Notes under the pieces: generated by a model
Told to the model about the DNA's origin: nothing
Seen by the model: the letters and a program-made list of their open reading frames with translations, nothing else
Databases searched by the model: none
Origin: Isoetes taiwanensis
Lineage: Eukaryota > Streptophyta > Lycopodiopsida > Isoetales > Isoetaceae
DNA: 64,000 bases
NCBI GenBank assembly: GCA_021234155.1
Contig: JAJEKV010000508.1
Coordinates: forward strand, 100,729-164,728
Reading direction: 5' to 3'
Translations under genes and position numbers: made by a program
Part shown: positions 22,415 to 34,805 of the stretch, one piece after another
Numbering within the stretch: position 1 is the first letter of the stretch
Layout of the letters: each line of letters starts with the position of its first letter

Positions 22415-24469
22415 TGGCATAGAAGAACGTTAGTGGAATTTCAACATTAAATCGTGTTCTCAGGTCCATCTCAACAACACAGCACTTCCATTGCAATATA
22501 TCTGTATTAAAGAGGTCCATCTCATCATAACACAACACTTCCTTTTACAATATATATGTATTGAACCATCTCAACAATACAGCACTTCCATTTTCCATTG
22601 CAATATATCTGTATTAAAGAACTGACAATTCTTAGTAATGATATAATAGAGCTTTTGCGTTTTTATTGCAAAGCTAGGGATTAGTTTTAAAGAAATTATG
22701 ATATCCTAGGGAATGGATAAACAATATTAGGATAAGAAAGAGTGGTAAAGTTCTCTATGTTGTATGGAAAAATAAAGCACTCCTTGAGAGAAGGTGATTA
22801 TTGATGTTTATCTGGCTGCTGCACAATTTGTAACATAAACAAAATACAAAACCTACAAAGGGCAGACCTATCTCTTAGCTCAGCTTAATTTGACCACTTA
22901 ATATCACTAAATATATCGGCAGATAATTTGTCCAAATCAAAAGAATGATACCAATTCAAATGCTAGGTACTATTTGCTGAAACTGACTGAAGGCTATAGC
23001 TGAAGGTGCAAAGTCCTACAGAGATTAGTTGTGTGCCATAGTCATGAACCAGTATTCTTTGACATCTTATGAAGGTACTCTACCATCTCATGAAGGAAGC
23101 TAAACACAGAACCTACTCTAAAGCGCAGCAAATATCCGATTGGGCCCCGGTAGTTCGAAATGCATTGTTGCAAAATGCATTGCAGAGCCCATGTTATGGA
23201 AACCAAGGAATATCTCGAGAGCAATAAATCTGACTTTGCTTAGCATGACAATGGCTACAATACCTCCCATTGTAGCTTATGCCTTCAAGACAATAAACAA
23301 TATGACTTTTTTTGCCCTAGCTAGCCCAGGTAACACCTTATCACGAAACCTTGCATTCTGTAAACATTGCATTTGCATTATGAAGGGGCTAGCTATTTGA
23401 ACAAATTTAACAATCTAGAGATTGGCAACACCTCTAAAAGTTTTGGTATAGGATATAATAACTTCCAGCAAATTGCAACACCTTGTGAATGTTTACCAAG
23501 TAAAATTTTGTAGTGACTTGTAAAATCCCCTTTAGAGCTGTTTGATGGCAAACCTGCATCAACAATGCCCTGTTAGAAAAAGACAAAAGGAATTTTGAAA
23601 TGCAGAATGAAACTTATTGGTTGATATGGTAAGATGGACCAAACACTAACATCCATGTGAAGGAAGGATGACTCAAAAGGATAAATCCATCATTGGTCTT
23701 GCAAATGTGGTGCGTTGTTTGGTCTTGCAATTTGAATACAATTCTTCCGTCATGCCGTAGGTTTTTCAACTTCTTGCGACCTTTGTTCCTGTACTTTCAA
23801 CAGACTTGAGCATTTTTCGCACGGATCACGATGAGGAGAGAAAAACTTGACCCTCTTCCGTCCGTTCGAAGTCTCCGATTGAAGCCTGATCCTTGTGGTC
23901 TTTCTAAGCTTGGAATCGATCTTAGTCCCTGCACAAACTTAATCTCATAGCTTGTTGTTCTTCCCTAAGCTCCTTTGAGCTTTGCACCTTCCGATGCCCT
24001 TTCAAACTGTCTACATATAAACAAAATGCATAACGATTTCCAGGAAGCTTGACTATTCATAGCATAGATGCATTAGAAAACTTCAAAACGTTAGAATACT
24101 CATGGCCTCGAGCTTCTTGGAAGAGATGGGAGAGTCTGAAACCCATAACTTCACGGAAAATAAGCGAGCTCTCGCTCTTTTTCAAGCATGGGAGCTGCCG
24201 GTTCCATTGCCGCTTACCATTTTGGGCAAGCGCCTTGGGAAGGGAACAAGGAAGAGCAACCAAGCACGAAATTGGCCAAGGCGGCTAGGGTTCGATGGTC
24301 TGCAAGGAAATCCAAAATTTTAAGTGAAATCTGGGCCGTCGAAAGTTTTAGGGTTTTATGCACGACATACACTAAAACTTTATAATAAAGGATTAGCATG
24401 GTTTAATGCACTAAATCTTCTTTTTGGCTCTTGCGCCAAGAACAAAATTGGAAGAGTTGAACCACAGGA

Positions 24470-24538
24470 TGCATTGGCCGAGAATCGTACTCAAGTCTGT
24501 ACCGTGGTGGTACTATTCTACCACTAGACCACCAATGC
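24470..24538 (-). pseudogene. tRNA-Gly copy, unit 9, short anticodon loop
   Basis: 69 nt. Two loop bases are lost, leaving ACCAC; a T-loop base is also changed. Confidence 0.75.
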
Positions 24539-24953
24539 ACAAGTAATACAAAAGAATACCTTCTTAATTAACAAGCACATACAACCAACTCAATCAAATG
24601 CATCTCATAATCCGGTTCTGAAAAAAATATCGTGGTCGTACAATAAGGTGTAGGAATGGTTGTTCTTCTAATAAGTCCAAACAAATGATTATGCCAAGGC
24701 ATAAAGCGACAAGATTTGCTCAATCACCGTGTTTTTCCATGCTTGAACCTGATATCATAAAAATTTGAAAGAATTAACATGTGAATGAGTAACAATGTCG
24801 AGCATTGGTGTGCCACTAATGGGGGCTATGCATAAACTCTAGAATATTGCGTCAGTGGAAGAGTGCGTGGGGAATATGAATGACAAACTCTAAATATTAA
24901 TCGAATGGACATATGTGATAGGGACTATAAAATAATATGAAAAAGCTCCTACA

Positions 24954-25035
24954 CGTGGATGATAGGATTCGAACCTATGCGAGCAAAGCCCACATGATTT
25001 CTAGTCATGCCCAATAACCACTCTGGCCCATCCAC
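24954..25035 (-). tRNA. tRNA-Ser-AGA: tRNA-Ser(AGA), unit 9
   Basis: Consensus except T8 changed to G between acceptor and D stem. A T5 terminator is present. Confidence 0.78.
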
Positions 25036-25292
25036 AACGGCATGTGGAATACTTCTGTTTCTTCTTAGATCATTGAAATATTTAGGAGGATAGGATTTGG
25101 CTAGTCATTTGTTCTCTCTCATTGTGATGTTTGATGGTTGGAAGAGCAAGATTAGCTTCGATCTCATTTCTCACACTATGGTGCAATCGATTGCTCAGTT
25201 ATCCTTATGTCATTATCAGCATGGTTTAATGCATTAAATCTTCTTTTTGGCTCTTGCGTCAAGAACAAAAATGGAAGAGTTGAACCACAGGA

Positions 25293-25363
25293 TGCATTGG
25301 CCGAGAATCGAACTTGGGTCTATACCGTGGCCGGGTACTATTCTACCACTAGACCACCAATGC
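25293..25363 (-). tRNA. tRNA-Gly(GCC), unit 10, T33 changed
   Basis: 71 nt with GCC, but the loop is CGGCCAC so the invariant T33 is G, and one T-stem pair is mismatched. Function is doubtful. Confidence 0.6.
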
Positions 25364-25775
25364 ACAAGTAATACAAATGAATACCTTCTTAATTAACAAG
25401 CACATATAACGAACTCAATCAAATGCATCTCATAATCCAGTTCTCAAAAAAAATATCGTGGTCGTACAATAAGGTGTAGGAATGGTTGTTCTTCTAATAA
25501 GTCCAAACAAATGATTATGCCAAGGCATAAAGCGACAAGATTTGCTCAATCACCGTGTTTTTCCATGCTTGAACCTGATATCATAAAAATTTGAAAGAAT
25601 TAACATGTGAATGAGTAACAATGTCGAGCATTGGTGTGCCACTAATGGGGGCTATGCATGAACTCTAGAATATTGCGTCAGTGGAAGAGTCAATCTGAAT
25701 GACAAACTCTAAATATTAATCGAATGGACGTATGTGATAGTAGGGACTATAATATAATATGAACAAGCTCCTACA

Positions 25776-25858
25776 CGTGGATGATAGGATTGAACCTATC
25801 TTGAGCAAAGCCCACATGATTTCTAGTCATGCCCAATAACCACTCACGGCACATCCAC
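25776..25858 (-). pseudogene. tRNA-Ser copy, unit 10, degenerate
   Basis: T-loop base missing, and variable and D arms altered. The 3' flank lacks the T-run. Confidence 0.72.
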
Positions 25859-26118
25859 TTCAAACATGTGGTATACTTCCAATTCTTCTTAGATCATTGA
25901 GATATTTAGGAGGATAGGATTTGGCTAGTCATTTCTTCTCTCTCATTGTGATGTTTGATGGTTGGAAGAGCAAGATTAGCTTCGATCTCATTTCTCACAC
26001 TATGGTGCAATCGATTTGCCGAGTTATCCTTATGTCATTATCGGCATGGTTTAATGCATTAAATCTTCTTTTTGGCTCTTGCGCCAAGAACAAAATTGGA
26101 AGAGTTGAACCACGAGGA

Positions 26119-26187
26119 TGCATTGGTAGAGAATCGAACTCGGTCTGTACTGGTGGGGGTACTATTCTACCACTAGACCACCAATGC
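26119..26187 (-). pseudogene. tRNA-Gly copy, unit 11, degenerate
   Basis: 69 nt. Anticodon region reduced to C and A bases without a GCC triplet; T stem altered. Confidence 0.72.
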
Positions 26188-26600
26188 ACAAGTAATACAA
26201 ATGAATACCTTCTTAATTAACAAGCACATACAACAAGCTCAATCAAATGCATCTCATAATCCGGTTCTCAAAAAAATATCGTATTTTACAATAAGGTGTA
26301 GGAATGGTTGTTCTTCTAATAAGTCCAAACAAATGATTATGCCAAGGCATAAAGCGAGAAGATTTGCTCAATCACCGTGTTTTTCCATGCTTGAACTTGA
26401 TATTATAAAAATTGAAAGAATTGACATGTGAATGAGTAACAATGTCGAGCATTGGTGTGCCACTAATGGGGGCTATGCATAAACTCTAGAATATTGCGTC
26501 GGTGGAAAAGTCATTGGGGAATATGAATGACAAACTCTAAATATTAATCGAATGGACATATATGATAGGGACTATAAAATAATATGAAAAAGCTCCTACA

Positions 26601-26685
26601 CATGGATGATAGGATTCGAACCTATTTCTCGAGCAAAGCCCATATGATTTCTAGTCATGCCCAATAACCACTCTGGCACATCCAC
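26601..26685 (-). pseudogene. tRNA-Ser copy, unit 11, degenerate
   Basis: 85 nt. Extra bases in the variable arm, one anticodon-stem mismatch, acceptor base changed. Confidence 0.7.
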
Positions 26686-26946
26686 AATGGCATGTGGAAT
26701 ACCCACCATTTCTTCTTAGATCATTGAAATATTTAGGAAAATAGGATTTGGCTAGTCATTTGTTCTCTCTCATTGAGATGTTTGATGGTTGGAAGAGCAA
26801 GATTAGCTTCGATCTCATTTCTCACACTATGGTGCAATCGATTGCTTTCGCTTATCCTTATGTCATTATCAGCATGGTTTAATGCATTAAATCTTCTTTT
26901 TGGCTCTTTGCGCCAAGAACAAAATTGGAAGAGTTGAACCACGGGA

Positions 26947-27017
26947 TGCATTGGCCGAGAATCGAACTCAGTGCAGATCTTTGTGGCGGTACTATTGTAC
27001 CACTAGACCACCAATGC
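26947..27017 (-). pseudogene. tRNA-Gly copy, unit 12, degenerate
   Basis: 71 nt. The anticodon 3' strand is replaced; a GCC triplet is present but not in a paired arm. Confidence 0.72.
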
Positions 27018-27437
27018 ACAAGTAATACAAATGAATACCTTCTTAATTAACAAGCACATACAACGAACTCAATCAAATGCATCTCATAATCCAATTCTCA
27101 AAAAAAATATCGCGGGTCATTTACAATAAGGTGTAGGAATGTTTGTTCTTCTAATAAGTCCAAACAAATGATTATGCCAATGCATAAAGCGACAAGATTT
27201 GCTCAATCACCGTGTTTTTCCATGCTTGAACTTGATATCATAAAAAATTGAAAGAATTAATATGTGAATGAGTAACAATGTCGAAAGCATTGGTGTGCCA
27301 CTAATGGGGGCTATGCATAAACTCTAGAATATTGCATCGATTGGAAGAGTGCATGGGGAATATGAATGACAAACTCTAAATATTAATCGAATGGACGTAT
27401 GTGATAGGGACTATAAAATAATATGAAAAAGCTCCTA

Positions 27438-27515
27438 CGTGGATGATAGGATTCGAACCTATGCGAGCAAAGCCCACATGATTTCTAGTCATGCCCAATA
27501 ACCACTCGCACATCC
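27438..27515 (-). pseudogene. tRNA-Ser copy, unit 12, D-arm and acceptor damaged
   Basis: T arm, variable arm and anticodon arm are consensus. Bases are missing in the D stem and the 5' acceptor strand. Confidence 0.72.
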
Positions 27516-27699
27516 CGGCGACATGTGGAATACTTCCATTTCTTCTTAGATCATTGAAATATTTAGGAGGATAGCATTTGGCTAGTCATTTGTTCTCTCT
27601 CATTGTGATGTTTGATAGTTGGAAGAGCAAGATTAGCCGATCTCATTTCTCACACTATGGTGCAATTTTCGATTGCTTTCGCTTATCCTTATGTCATTA

Positions 27700-29484
27700 C
27701 TAGTAATGGTGCCCGGCGTTCTTTGGGCAAATGTTGGGAACATTTGTGGATGGAAACCTATTCAGCCTCGGACTCATTAACCAAGTCCATCATATCTAGG
27801 CTATAAGAGGTTTTTTGTGCATTTTATAACCTTCCCTTTGCTCTATCCACGCATATCCTTTTTCCTCATTTTCTTACACTTTTTTTTTCCCTTTTTTCTT
27901 ATTTTTTTGCACATTTATTTTTCTCCTTCTCTCTCTTTTTTTTTTCTTTTCTTTTTTACCCTCTTCTCCCTCCTCTTTTCCTTCCTTTTCTCCTTCTCAT
28001 TTTTCCTTTCCCTTTTTTTTTGGTTGCTTTTTTCCTTCACTTTTCACCTTTCTCCACCCTTCCCATTTTTCTCATGCTCTTTTTCCCTTTTCCTTTTCCA
28101 TTCCTTTTGCTTTTTCATTTTTTCCTTCCCTTTTCTCATGCCCTATTTGCATTCCCTTTTCCCCACCTTTTTTTTTTTTATGTTTTTCTTCCTTTCCTCA
28201 CCCTCTTCTTCTTTATCTCATGTCTCTTTTTTCCCATTTTCTTCTTCCTTTTTTCTCATGCCTTTTTTCCTTTCCTTCCCCCCTTTCCGCCTCCCTTTTT
28301 CTTTTTCCCTTTCCTTCTTTTTTCATCATTTCCCCACCCTTTCCCTTTTTTTTGTGCCCTTTTCCTCTTTCCTTCCCCCTTCCTTTTCTCTTTCCCTTTC
28401 CCTTTCCTTTTTCCTTTTCCCTTTTTTCCCATGTATTTTTTCCATTCCCTTTTTCCACTTTTTTTTACTTGCCTTTTCTTCCGCCTTTCCCTACCCTCTT
28501 CCCCTTTTCCCATCGTCCATATTCCCCTTTTTTTTTTTTTTTTTCCTTTCCCTATGCCCTTTTTCCCTTCCTCTTTTCCATTTTCCCTCCTTATTCCTCG
28601 TGTTCTTTTTCTTTTCCCCTTTCCCCAATTTTCCCTCCGTTTCCTTTTTTCCTTTTCCTTCTTTTTTTTTCATCCTTTTCTTTTTTTGCATGCCCTTTTC
28701 CTTTTTCCTTTCCAACCTTTTTTCCATTCCATTTTTTCCACCTTTTTCACATGCCCTTTTTCCTCCTTTTCCCACCCTCTTCCCCTTTTCCCTTTTCCTC
28801 TTTTCCTATTCCATGTTTTCTGTTCTCTTTTTGCTTTTCGCTTTCCCTTGAATTTTTCCCTTTTCCATCTCTTTTTCCCTTTCTTTTTTCCTTTCCTCAC
28901 CCTTTTCCTCTTCTCCTCGCCACTTTCTCCTTCCTCTCTCATTTCCCTCTCCCTTTTCCTCATGCCTTTTCAAATTTTTTTTGCCTCATTTTTTCCTTCT
29001 TCCTTCCCTTTCTATTTTTCCATGCCCTTTTTTCCTTCTCTCCATCATTCTTATCTTCCCTTTTTCCCTTTTAAATAGCTTCCGTCTTCAAACCTTTTTT
29101 TCCGTTGCAAATTTTTTTTCTTCCTTTTCCTCTCTTCCCCTTTTCTTTTCCCTTATTTTGTCCCCTCATCCTTTCCCCTTTTCCTTTTCATAGTGTCTTT
29201 TTTTTCCTTCCTTTTTCTCCATTTTTTTTCTTTCCTTTTTTTGTGCTCTTTTCCCTTTCCTTTTCCTTCTCGCTCTTTCCCTTTTGCCCGTGCCTTTTTG
29301 CCTCTCACTTTGCCCTTTTTTCGCCATTTTCCCTTTCCTCTTAAGATGTCGATTATGGCCAATCCGGTGGTGGGAAGTTGTGCGATAAATCTCGCCAACC
29401 TTCGAATGCAATGGGACGATCTCAACTATCTAAATTAGGGTTTGATTGAAGACATCATGGCTAAAACTTTATAATATAAGAAGA
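27700..29484 (-). mobile_element. Helitron G, same family as D
   Basis: The 3' end CTAG at 27700 follows host A 27699; the hairpin is partly altered. The 5' end TCTTCTTATATTATAA lies at 29484, directly against the CTAG of Helitron E' with no host base between. Length and interior match D (1785 versus 1774 bp). Confidence 0.9.
27830..29342. repeat. Polypyrimidine tract of Helitron G
   Basis: Colinear with the tract of D, with many short length differences in T runs. No gene. Confidence 0.92.
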
Positions 29485-30869
29485 CTAGTAATGGTGCCTT
29501 TTGCATTTTTTGGGCATAAGTTAAAACTTGTAAATGATAAGGCAACAATAATACTGAGTTGTCCAGCTAGTGCAACTCCTCCAATCTTCCCTTTATGTTG
29601 GTATTAGCAGATTTTGTGCCATGTTATTCCATCCAAGACTTTAGAGTTTGCTTTTATTGTTTAGCATAGTGCCCATGCCAATTTGGTTGGTTTTGTTCCA
29701 AGAATCTATTGGTTGACTAGTAAAGGTGCCAAATCTTTTCTTGCGGGCATAAGTTGGGGCATGTAAATATTATGGCCTTAATGATAAAAGCGAACCATTC
29801 CATGAACCATGACAAACTCTTCAAGCCCTTACCAATCGTAATGGCATAAGGAGAAACAATTTCCTATGTAACCTTGTGGCCTAGGTATATGATCTCAAGC
29901 TTGTACATTTTAAATGTCCTTTTAAATGCAAAAAATTATAATATTAGAGTTGACCCAACATTTAAAATGTCAAGGGTTGTTTGCTCTCACATAGCAAAGG
30001 GTTCTTTTCTCAAAACGTAGCTTTGGGCAATAATTTAGTCCATTAGTATTTTTTATGCAGCTTTAGTTTTGATGTAAGCTTTGTACATAATCGGATAAGA
30101 CTTAAGGATGTTGCTTATGCATGCATTAAAAATATACGACTTGGATATTTGCTTATGCATGCAAAGTATTTTGTAAAGGTGTTATTATTTATTATCTATG
30201 ATAATGCTTTTCTATTTTGCCATTTCACCATGGCATTTCAAATAACACCATCAATGTTCTTAAATTTGGTTTTGCATTGGCAATTCAGCCAACATTCGAA
30301 TCGAATAAAGAATTCCAAAAGTACAATAAAGTGTATCAAGCTTCCAATAAATTTTGTACAATAAGTGATGCAACCAATTTGAACAATGGGATCCACATTT
30401 GAGTCACATGGGCATGGTTATATTGCCTTGTAAGAACTAACAATAAGCGCAAGATGGAATGTATTATAAAAGAATGAAGAGTACAATTCAAATACTATTG
30501 GATGTGCATAAATATCCATAATGTTACAGGGAATCTCAAATTTTTTTACTTCCATGACCTTTTGCTGGATGATATAAGTAGGAATTTCTTTTGTATTGAA
30601 CTTATGTGGCGTAGACATAGGACATGGCTTGTGCCAAACGCCACAAACTTCTATATTGACTGAAGATCATAGTGCAAATTTCTATGAGGTATTCAACCCG
30701 GACTAAATGATGCAATCAAAAGAGAAACGTCTAGAGGTTAAATGTTGTACCACAACAGTAGAGAAAAATTGTCCTATTCAAGCCCTAGCTTTTTTGTTCA
30801 AAACAAATTAAAAGCAAAGCAAAGCTTACCCCAATTTGCAGCGGTTTAGAGAGAGAATTTTGTGCATTT

Positions 30870-31290
30870 TTTTCCAGTTCAAACATGAATTACTTTCGGC
30901 AAATGTAGGGCGTCAATTTAATGTAGACGTCAATTTCTTTTTGAAACAACACAATTGGTTTGTACGGCTTTTTTGGATGGACAGACCTGCAAAGCAACCC
31001 ACACTAATGATGTGCATCCTAAAAACACATGCATATTATTATGTTTGCATTATTGATGTAGCACAACAGGCAGAAACTTATTTCAATTGGAAAGCAAACG
31101 CCACAATAGTTAAACTCAGATAGCTTTATTTATAGTTCAAACATGGATTATTAGGATAGCTTTATTTATAGTTCAAACATGGATTATTCAGCAAAATGTA
31201 GGCGTCAATTTCTCTTGAAACAACATAATCCTGGTTTGTAGCACTTTTGGATGGACCGGACACCCAAATCAACCAAACACTAATGACAAT
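30870..31290. repeat. Direct repeats inside Helitron F
   Basis: About 140 bp at 30875-31015 recurs with divergence at 31150-31290 (shared words ttcaaacatg, aaatgtaggcgtcaattt, gaaacaaca). A 35-bp word at 31119-31150 is also repeated in tandem. Confidence 0.75.
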
Positions 31291-32329
31291 TCCATGGCCA
31301 GTTTCCATCTCCTAAATAAGATCCCTGAACCTACACTTTTGCATATTTACATCGACATGCTATAATGCCAGAAGAGATTGTATTTACCTTCACACGAAGC
31401 AGAAGAAAAACTATGCACATCTTGCTGTTCTACACGTTTTTGGTGATTTGCTGGCTTTGGTGATTCTTGCTGGCTTTGGTGGTTTCTTTGGTTTGGTTTG
31501 TTTTTTTGCTTTTGTTATAAGAAAATGCGTTAGTTGCTTCAACTTTAACAAAGAAAAGCTTCCAAATCTCTTTTTATCACGATAGCAAATCCTAGTCTAA
31601 CAGTGGTAGAAATTGATGCATCCTACACAAAGCAAATTAAAAATACCTCATCTCAGATCCATCCAAGCCAGACATACACTTTTCTTAGTCTTTGCAGATC
31701 AACCCCAATAGGCCAATATTACATAGTGGTTTCCCTGTGCCTTTGAGAGACAGGGAGCCTATACCACCTTCCGGCAATTCTGAGATACGAAGGAGCATAT
31801 ACTTCCCCAACTCCAGTTTATCCAGACAATGCCCCACTAAGAAACGACACTGTTTTCTTCAACAAAACCCAAACGAAAAATCAGGAGTTGATTCGGATTC
31901 AGCTAGGGAAGATACCCAATCGAGGTTCCAGAGATAGTAGCCATGAAATGTTTTACATGATCTCGCTAAATATAAGGCCTTGCACTTTAGAAGACTTGGG
32001 CAGAATATATCCATGCCAAGTCGCTGGACATGGCATCATGCCATTTTATAGAAACTTATTAAGAAGCCAGAAACCACGCATTTTCCCCTTTTCTTTCCTG
32101 CTTTCTAGAACCATGAATAGCCTTTTTTTGAGAGATTCCCTTCCCCCCTCATTATCAGTTTGTCTCATCCCCGGTTTATCTTTTTCAAAGCCAATGACAG
32201 GCATGAAACAACTTTTCCCATGCTCTTTTCTTGGCGAGAAATCTGAAAAGCCAGAATTTTAAAAAGGCATCTCTTTCCTCCGCCATTCCCTTTGCTTCTC
32301 CTCCGGAAAATCCCCTTCTCACATGAATC

Positions 32330-32650
32330 GATCTTTTTTTCCTTTCATGCTCACAGCGGTAGCTAGACTTCTTTTCAAAGGAAAAAACGTGTTTACAGGC
32401 TTTTTTCTTTCATTTCCCCTTTTTGGCCGTCCCTTTTTCTCCTTTCCTTTTCCCAAGGGCTTCGCAGAATGCCTTTTTGATTTTTTTCCATTCCCCTTTC
32501 CCCATTCATTTTTTCCCTTTTCCTCGGAATAGAAATTTTTCTGGTTAAAGAAATTTTTGAAAAAAAGGGCATTTTTTATTCGATTTCCATTTCTTTTCCT
32601 CCCTTTTTTTTTCCTTTTCCCCTTTTTCTTTTTTTCCCTTTCCCCAAAGA
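32330..32650. repeat. Polypyrimidine tract of Helitron F
   Basis: Shorter and less pure than in the other Helitrons, but in the same place, about 144 bp inside the 5' end and with the same strand bias. Confidence 0.75.
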
Positions 32651-34424
32651 TCACAATATGGTCAATGACCTTTTATTTTGCGAAAATCTCGCCTTTTAGA
32701 TGCCCTAATATCAATATGGTAGAATGAAATCATGCATTTGATTTAGGGCTTGATCCAATCCAGGAATTATGTATAACATTATAATATAAGAAGATTATTC
32801 TATTCCATTGTAGTGGCATGCTAAGCATAAAGGTCTTTTGAATTTCAAAAGCATTAGTTTTGTATAGAAAACGGTTCAACATTGTTGGGCTAAGTTTGGA
32901 ATCAATGAACAAAGACTATTCATAATATACATGATGATACTGCATGCATTTGGCCTAGATAAGGTTTCTTGGTTGTGCATTTAGCCCGTAGTGTTTAATG
33001 TATAAGACATTATGTTGGTTCTTTGTCTTTAAAGAGTTTTTGTTGGCTAGTCCCTTACATCATGTCCTTTCATTTAAATTCATTTTGCTTTTTTCTTTTT
33101 CCATTTCTTTGAAGTCAGTTTCTTGGTCATTGCTAATTTAAAAGCTTTTAGTTAACAATTATGATGGAGGCATTGAATTTGTTGAATGCGTTTGGATTGT
33201 AGTAATTGCTCGTAGAAGTTTTGACCTTGATGCCCACCTTAAAGAGCTTGAAAGAAGTTAAATAACAAACCTAAAATATAAGTTGCCAAGCTTTCCCATC
33301 TTATTAATCTTCACAAATTCCAAGTATAAACTCTAGAAGGTGTGCTATTTTTTGCAGAAATGTAGGTAGAAAAACATTTCTCATGGATGTACAATGTGAA
33401 CAATAAAAGTGCCAATTTGAGATTTGAACATCAAAGTATGATGCAAGGATTGTTGTGCACTTGTCTCGCTAAATGTGGTCCAAATACATACATAGTGAAT
33501 GCTCCATCGATTGTTACAATCCATTCAACACCAAGGTCTGCAAATAAAGGAAATGGGATCAAAGCTACACCCATTGGCTATGGCATCTCTTTTGAAATGT
33601 ATGGGCACAACATTTGAATATTTCTGTATAAGCGTGTATACATGTTAATGAATTTTTACCCGATTAAATGTTAGGCCGACGTTGACCATAGTTTAGGCAA
33701 CCATAGACACCTTGGAGACCATAAAACTGGTCTCAAACTTCCCAATGTCTTCATGCCGCCAATGCAAGGAGAGCTTTTCGATAGTTCTGCGTAGCAACAT
33801 GATCAATAGAAGTTTCTATCTTCCGACATGTTATCCATATCATCGCCTCCCCCTTCAAATTCTCACATAAAATAAGGGCTTACTAAAAAAATCATTCATC
33901 ATAATCAAGAAAATGTCATGATCCAAGTAATATATGTCGCGATATGATCACCTTTTATGACTTGAGCAGGAGACCCGTGCTTTTCTTAAAAGATGCAAAC
34001 TGAACTATAATCTACTTGCTTCTATTCTCAAAAACAATTGTTCCGACATTGCTAGGGACATGTTAACCCTCAGATTCATCAAAGTTTTATAAAAAGGTAA
34101 CTTTTGTTGGCCGAAGAAGTAGATTACTCAAACCAAGACCGCCATCAAAATCGAGGGTGTGGTGGTACAATCTTTCCGGATCAGTCCATCTTTTGCTTTT
34201 TGTATTTCTTTCGCTCGAGGCTCACACCGACCTCGCTTTTTGCCGGGCAATCCCCTACTTCGTTTTGTTTGTTTTGTAGTAAGAGAAATTCAAAGAGCAA
34301 AAGCAACCGATGGTAAGGCAAGCAGGTCCGGCAGCCGCTGCCTCCTCCACTCAATCACGAAGAGGATCAATTTTCCTTCTTCCAGGAGATTTAGGGCTTC
34401 AATCTAAGGTAGCCCAATTTAGGG

Positions 34425-34446
34425 GCGAGATCCATCAAACTCTGCC
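34425..34446 (-). pseudogene. Captured YbaB/EbfC gene, start of next exon
   Basis: After a CTTACCAG acceptor the frame gives AEFDGS, completing the split Ala codon from the exon at 34526-34626. The family sequence here is KELAAAEFDG. Beyond DGS the match stops and a stop codon soon follows, so capture or decay ends here. Confidence 0.6.
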
Positions 34447-34525
34447 CTGGTAAGACACATTGAATTTGTTAACACAATAGAAGATGCATTACTACCTCAT
34501 TGAAAGAAAAGAAAAAGGAGCTTAC

Positions 34526-34626
34526 GCAGCAAGCTCTTTCTGGACATGAACAACCTCTACTTGGACAACTTGTTGCGCTTTCCGAACAGTCTGGTACAAA
34601 TCCTGCATGTTACCGGAAAGACCTGC
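34526..34626 (-). pseudogene. Captured exon of a YbaB/EbfC nucleoid-associated protein gene (STIC2-like)
   Basis: A 101-bp exon on the Helitron sense strand, fully open. It reads AGLSGNMQDLYQTVRKAQ, then QVVQVEVVHVQKELAA. It is flanked by a good acceptor (TTTGCATCATAG) and donor (GTAAGC). From memory this matches the helical start of the plastid YbaB/EbfC proteins of plants (Arabidopsis STIC2 and its paralogue), whose sequence runs GNMQNLYETVKKAQ and ends VQKELAAAEFDG. These proteins bind DNA or assist thylakoid insertion in chloroplasts. Only one to three exons are present, so it is a gene fragment carried by Helitron E', not a working gene. Confidence 0.75.
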
Positions 34627-34805
34627 CTATGATGCAAATAAGGAGAGCTTAGTGGAACTTTAAACTTGTCAGTGATACTATAATAAAAGAAGCAAATGCA
34701 TTATTGGATGGTTGTGCTCAGATTTCTATCGCCATTCCATGTTTAAGAGCGAGAATAATGCAACCGGGATATACCTATATTATATATTGAGACAATAAAT
34801 CTCAC

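Larger units (their letters stand above)
19921..24392 (-). mobile_element. Helitron C, non-autonomous, with Helitron D nested
   Basis: The 5' end TCCTTTATTATAAAG is at 24392 (minus) beside host T, and the 3' end is at cattA 19920. The CTAG and hairpin are scrambled here but readable in paralogue C2 (50261). Own length without D is about 2.7 kb. It includes AT-rich sequence at 19990-20640, and gene-like but unidentified sequence at 23060-24350. One minus-strand frame at 23042-23224 ends ...VFSFLHEMVEYLHKMSKNTGS and stop; it may be a captured exon but I do not recognise it. Confidence 0.82.
24393..27699 (-). repeat. tRNA array block, units 9-12
   Basis: Four units. Units 9 and 10 are close to consensus; units 11 and 12 are scrambled at GC-rich spots. 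Ends at the Helitron G junction, A 27699. Confidence 0.93.
29717..32794 (-). mobile_element. Helitron F, nested in E'
   Basis: Starts CTAG after A 29716 and ends TCTTCTTATATTATAATG (minus) at 32794 before T 32795. Compared with E, about 90 bp of host sequence (51788-51875) is missing at this site. Interior is AT-rich with direct repeats, a gene-like stretch near 31690-31960 that I cannot name, and a short polypyrimidine tract. Confidence 0.85.
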
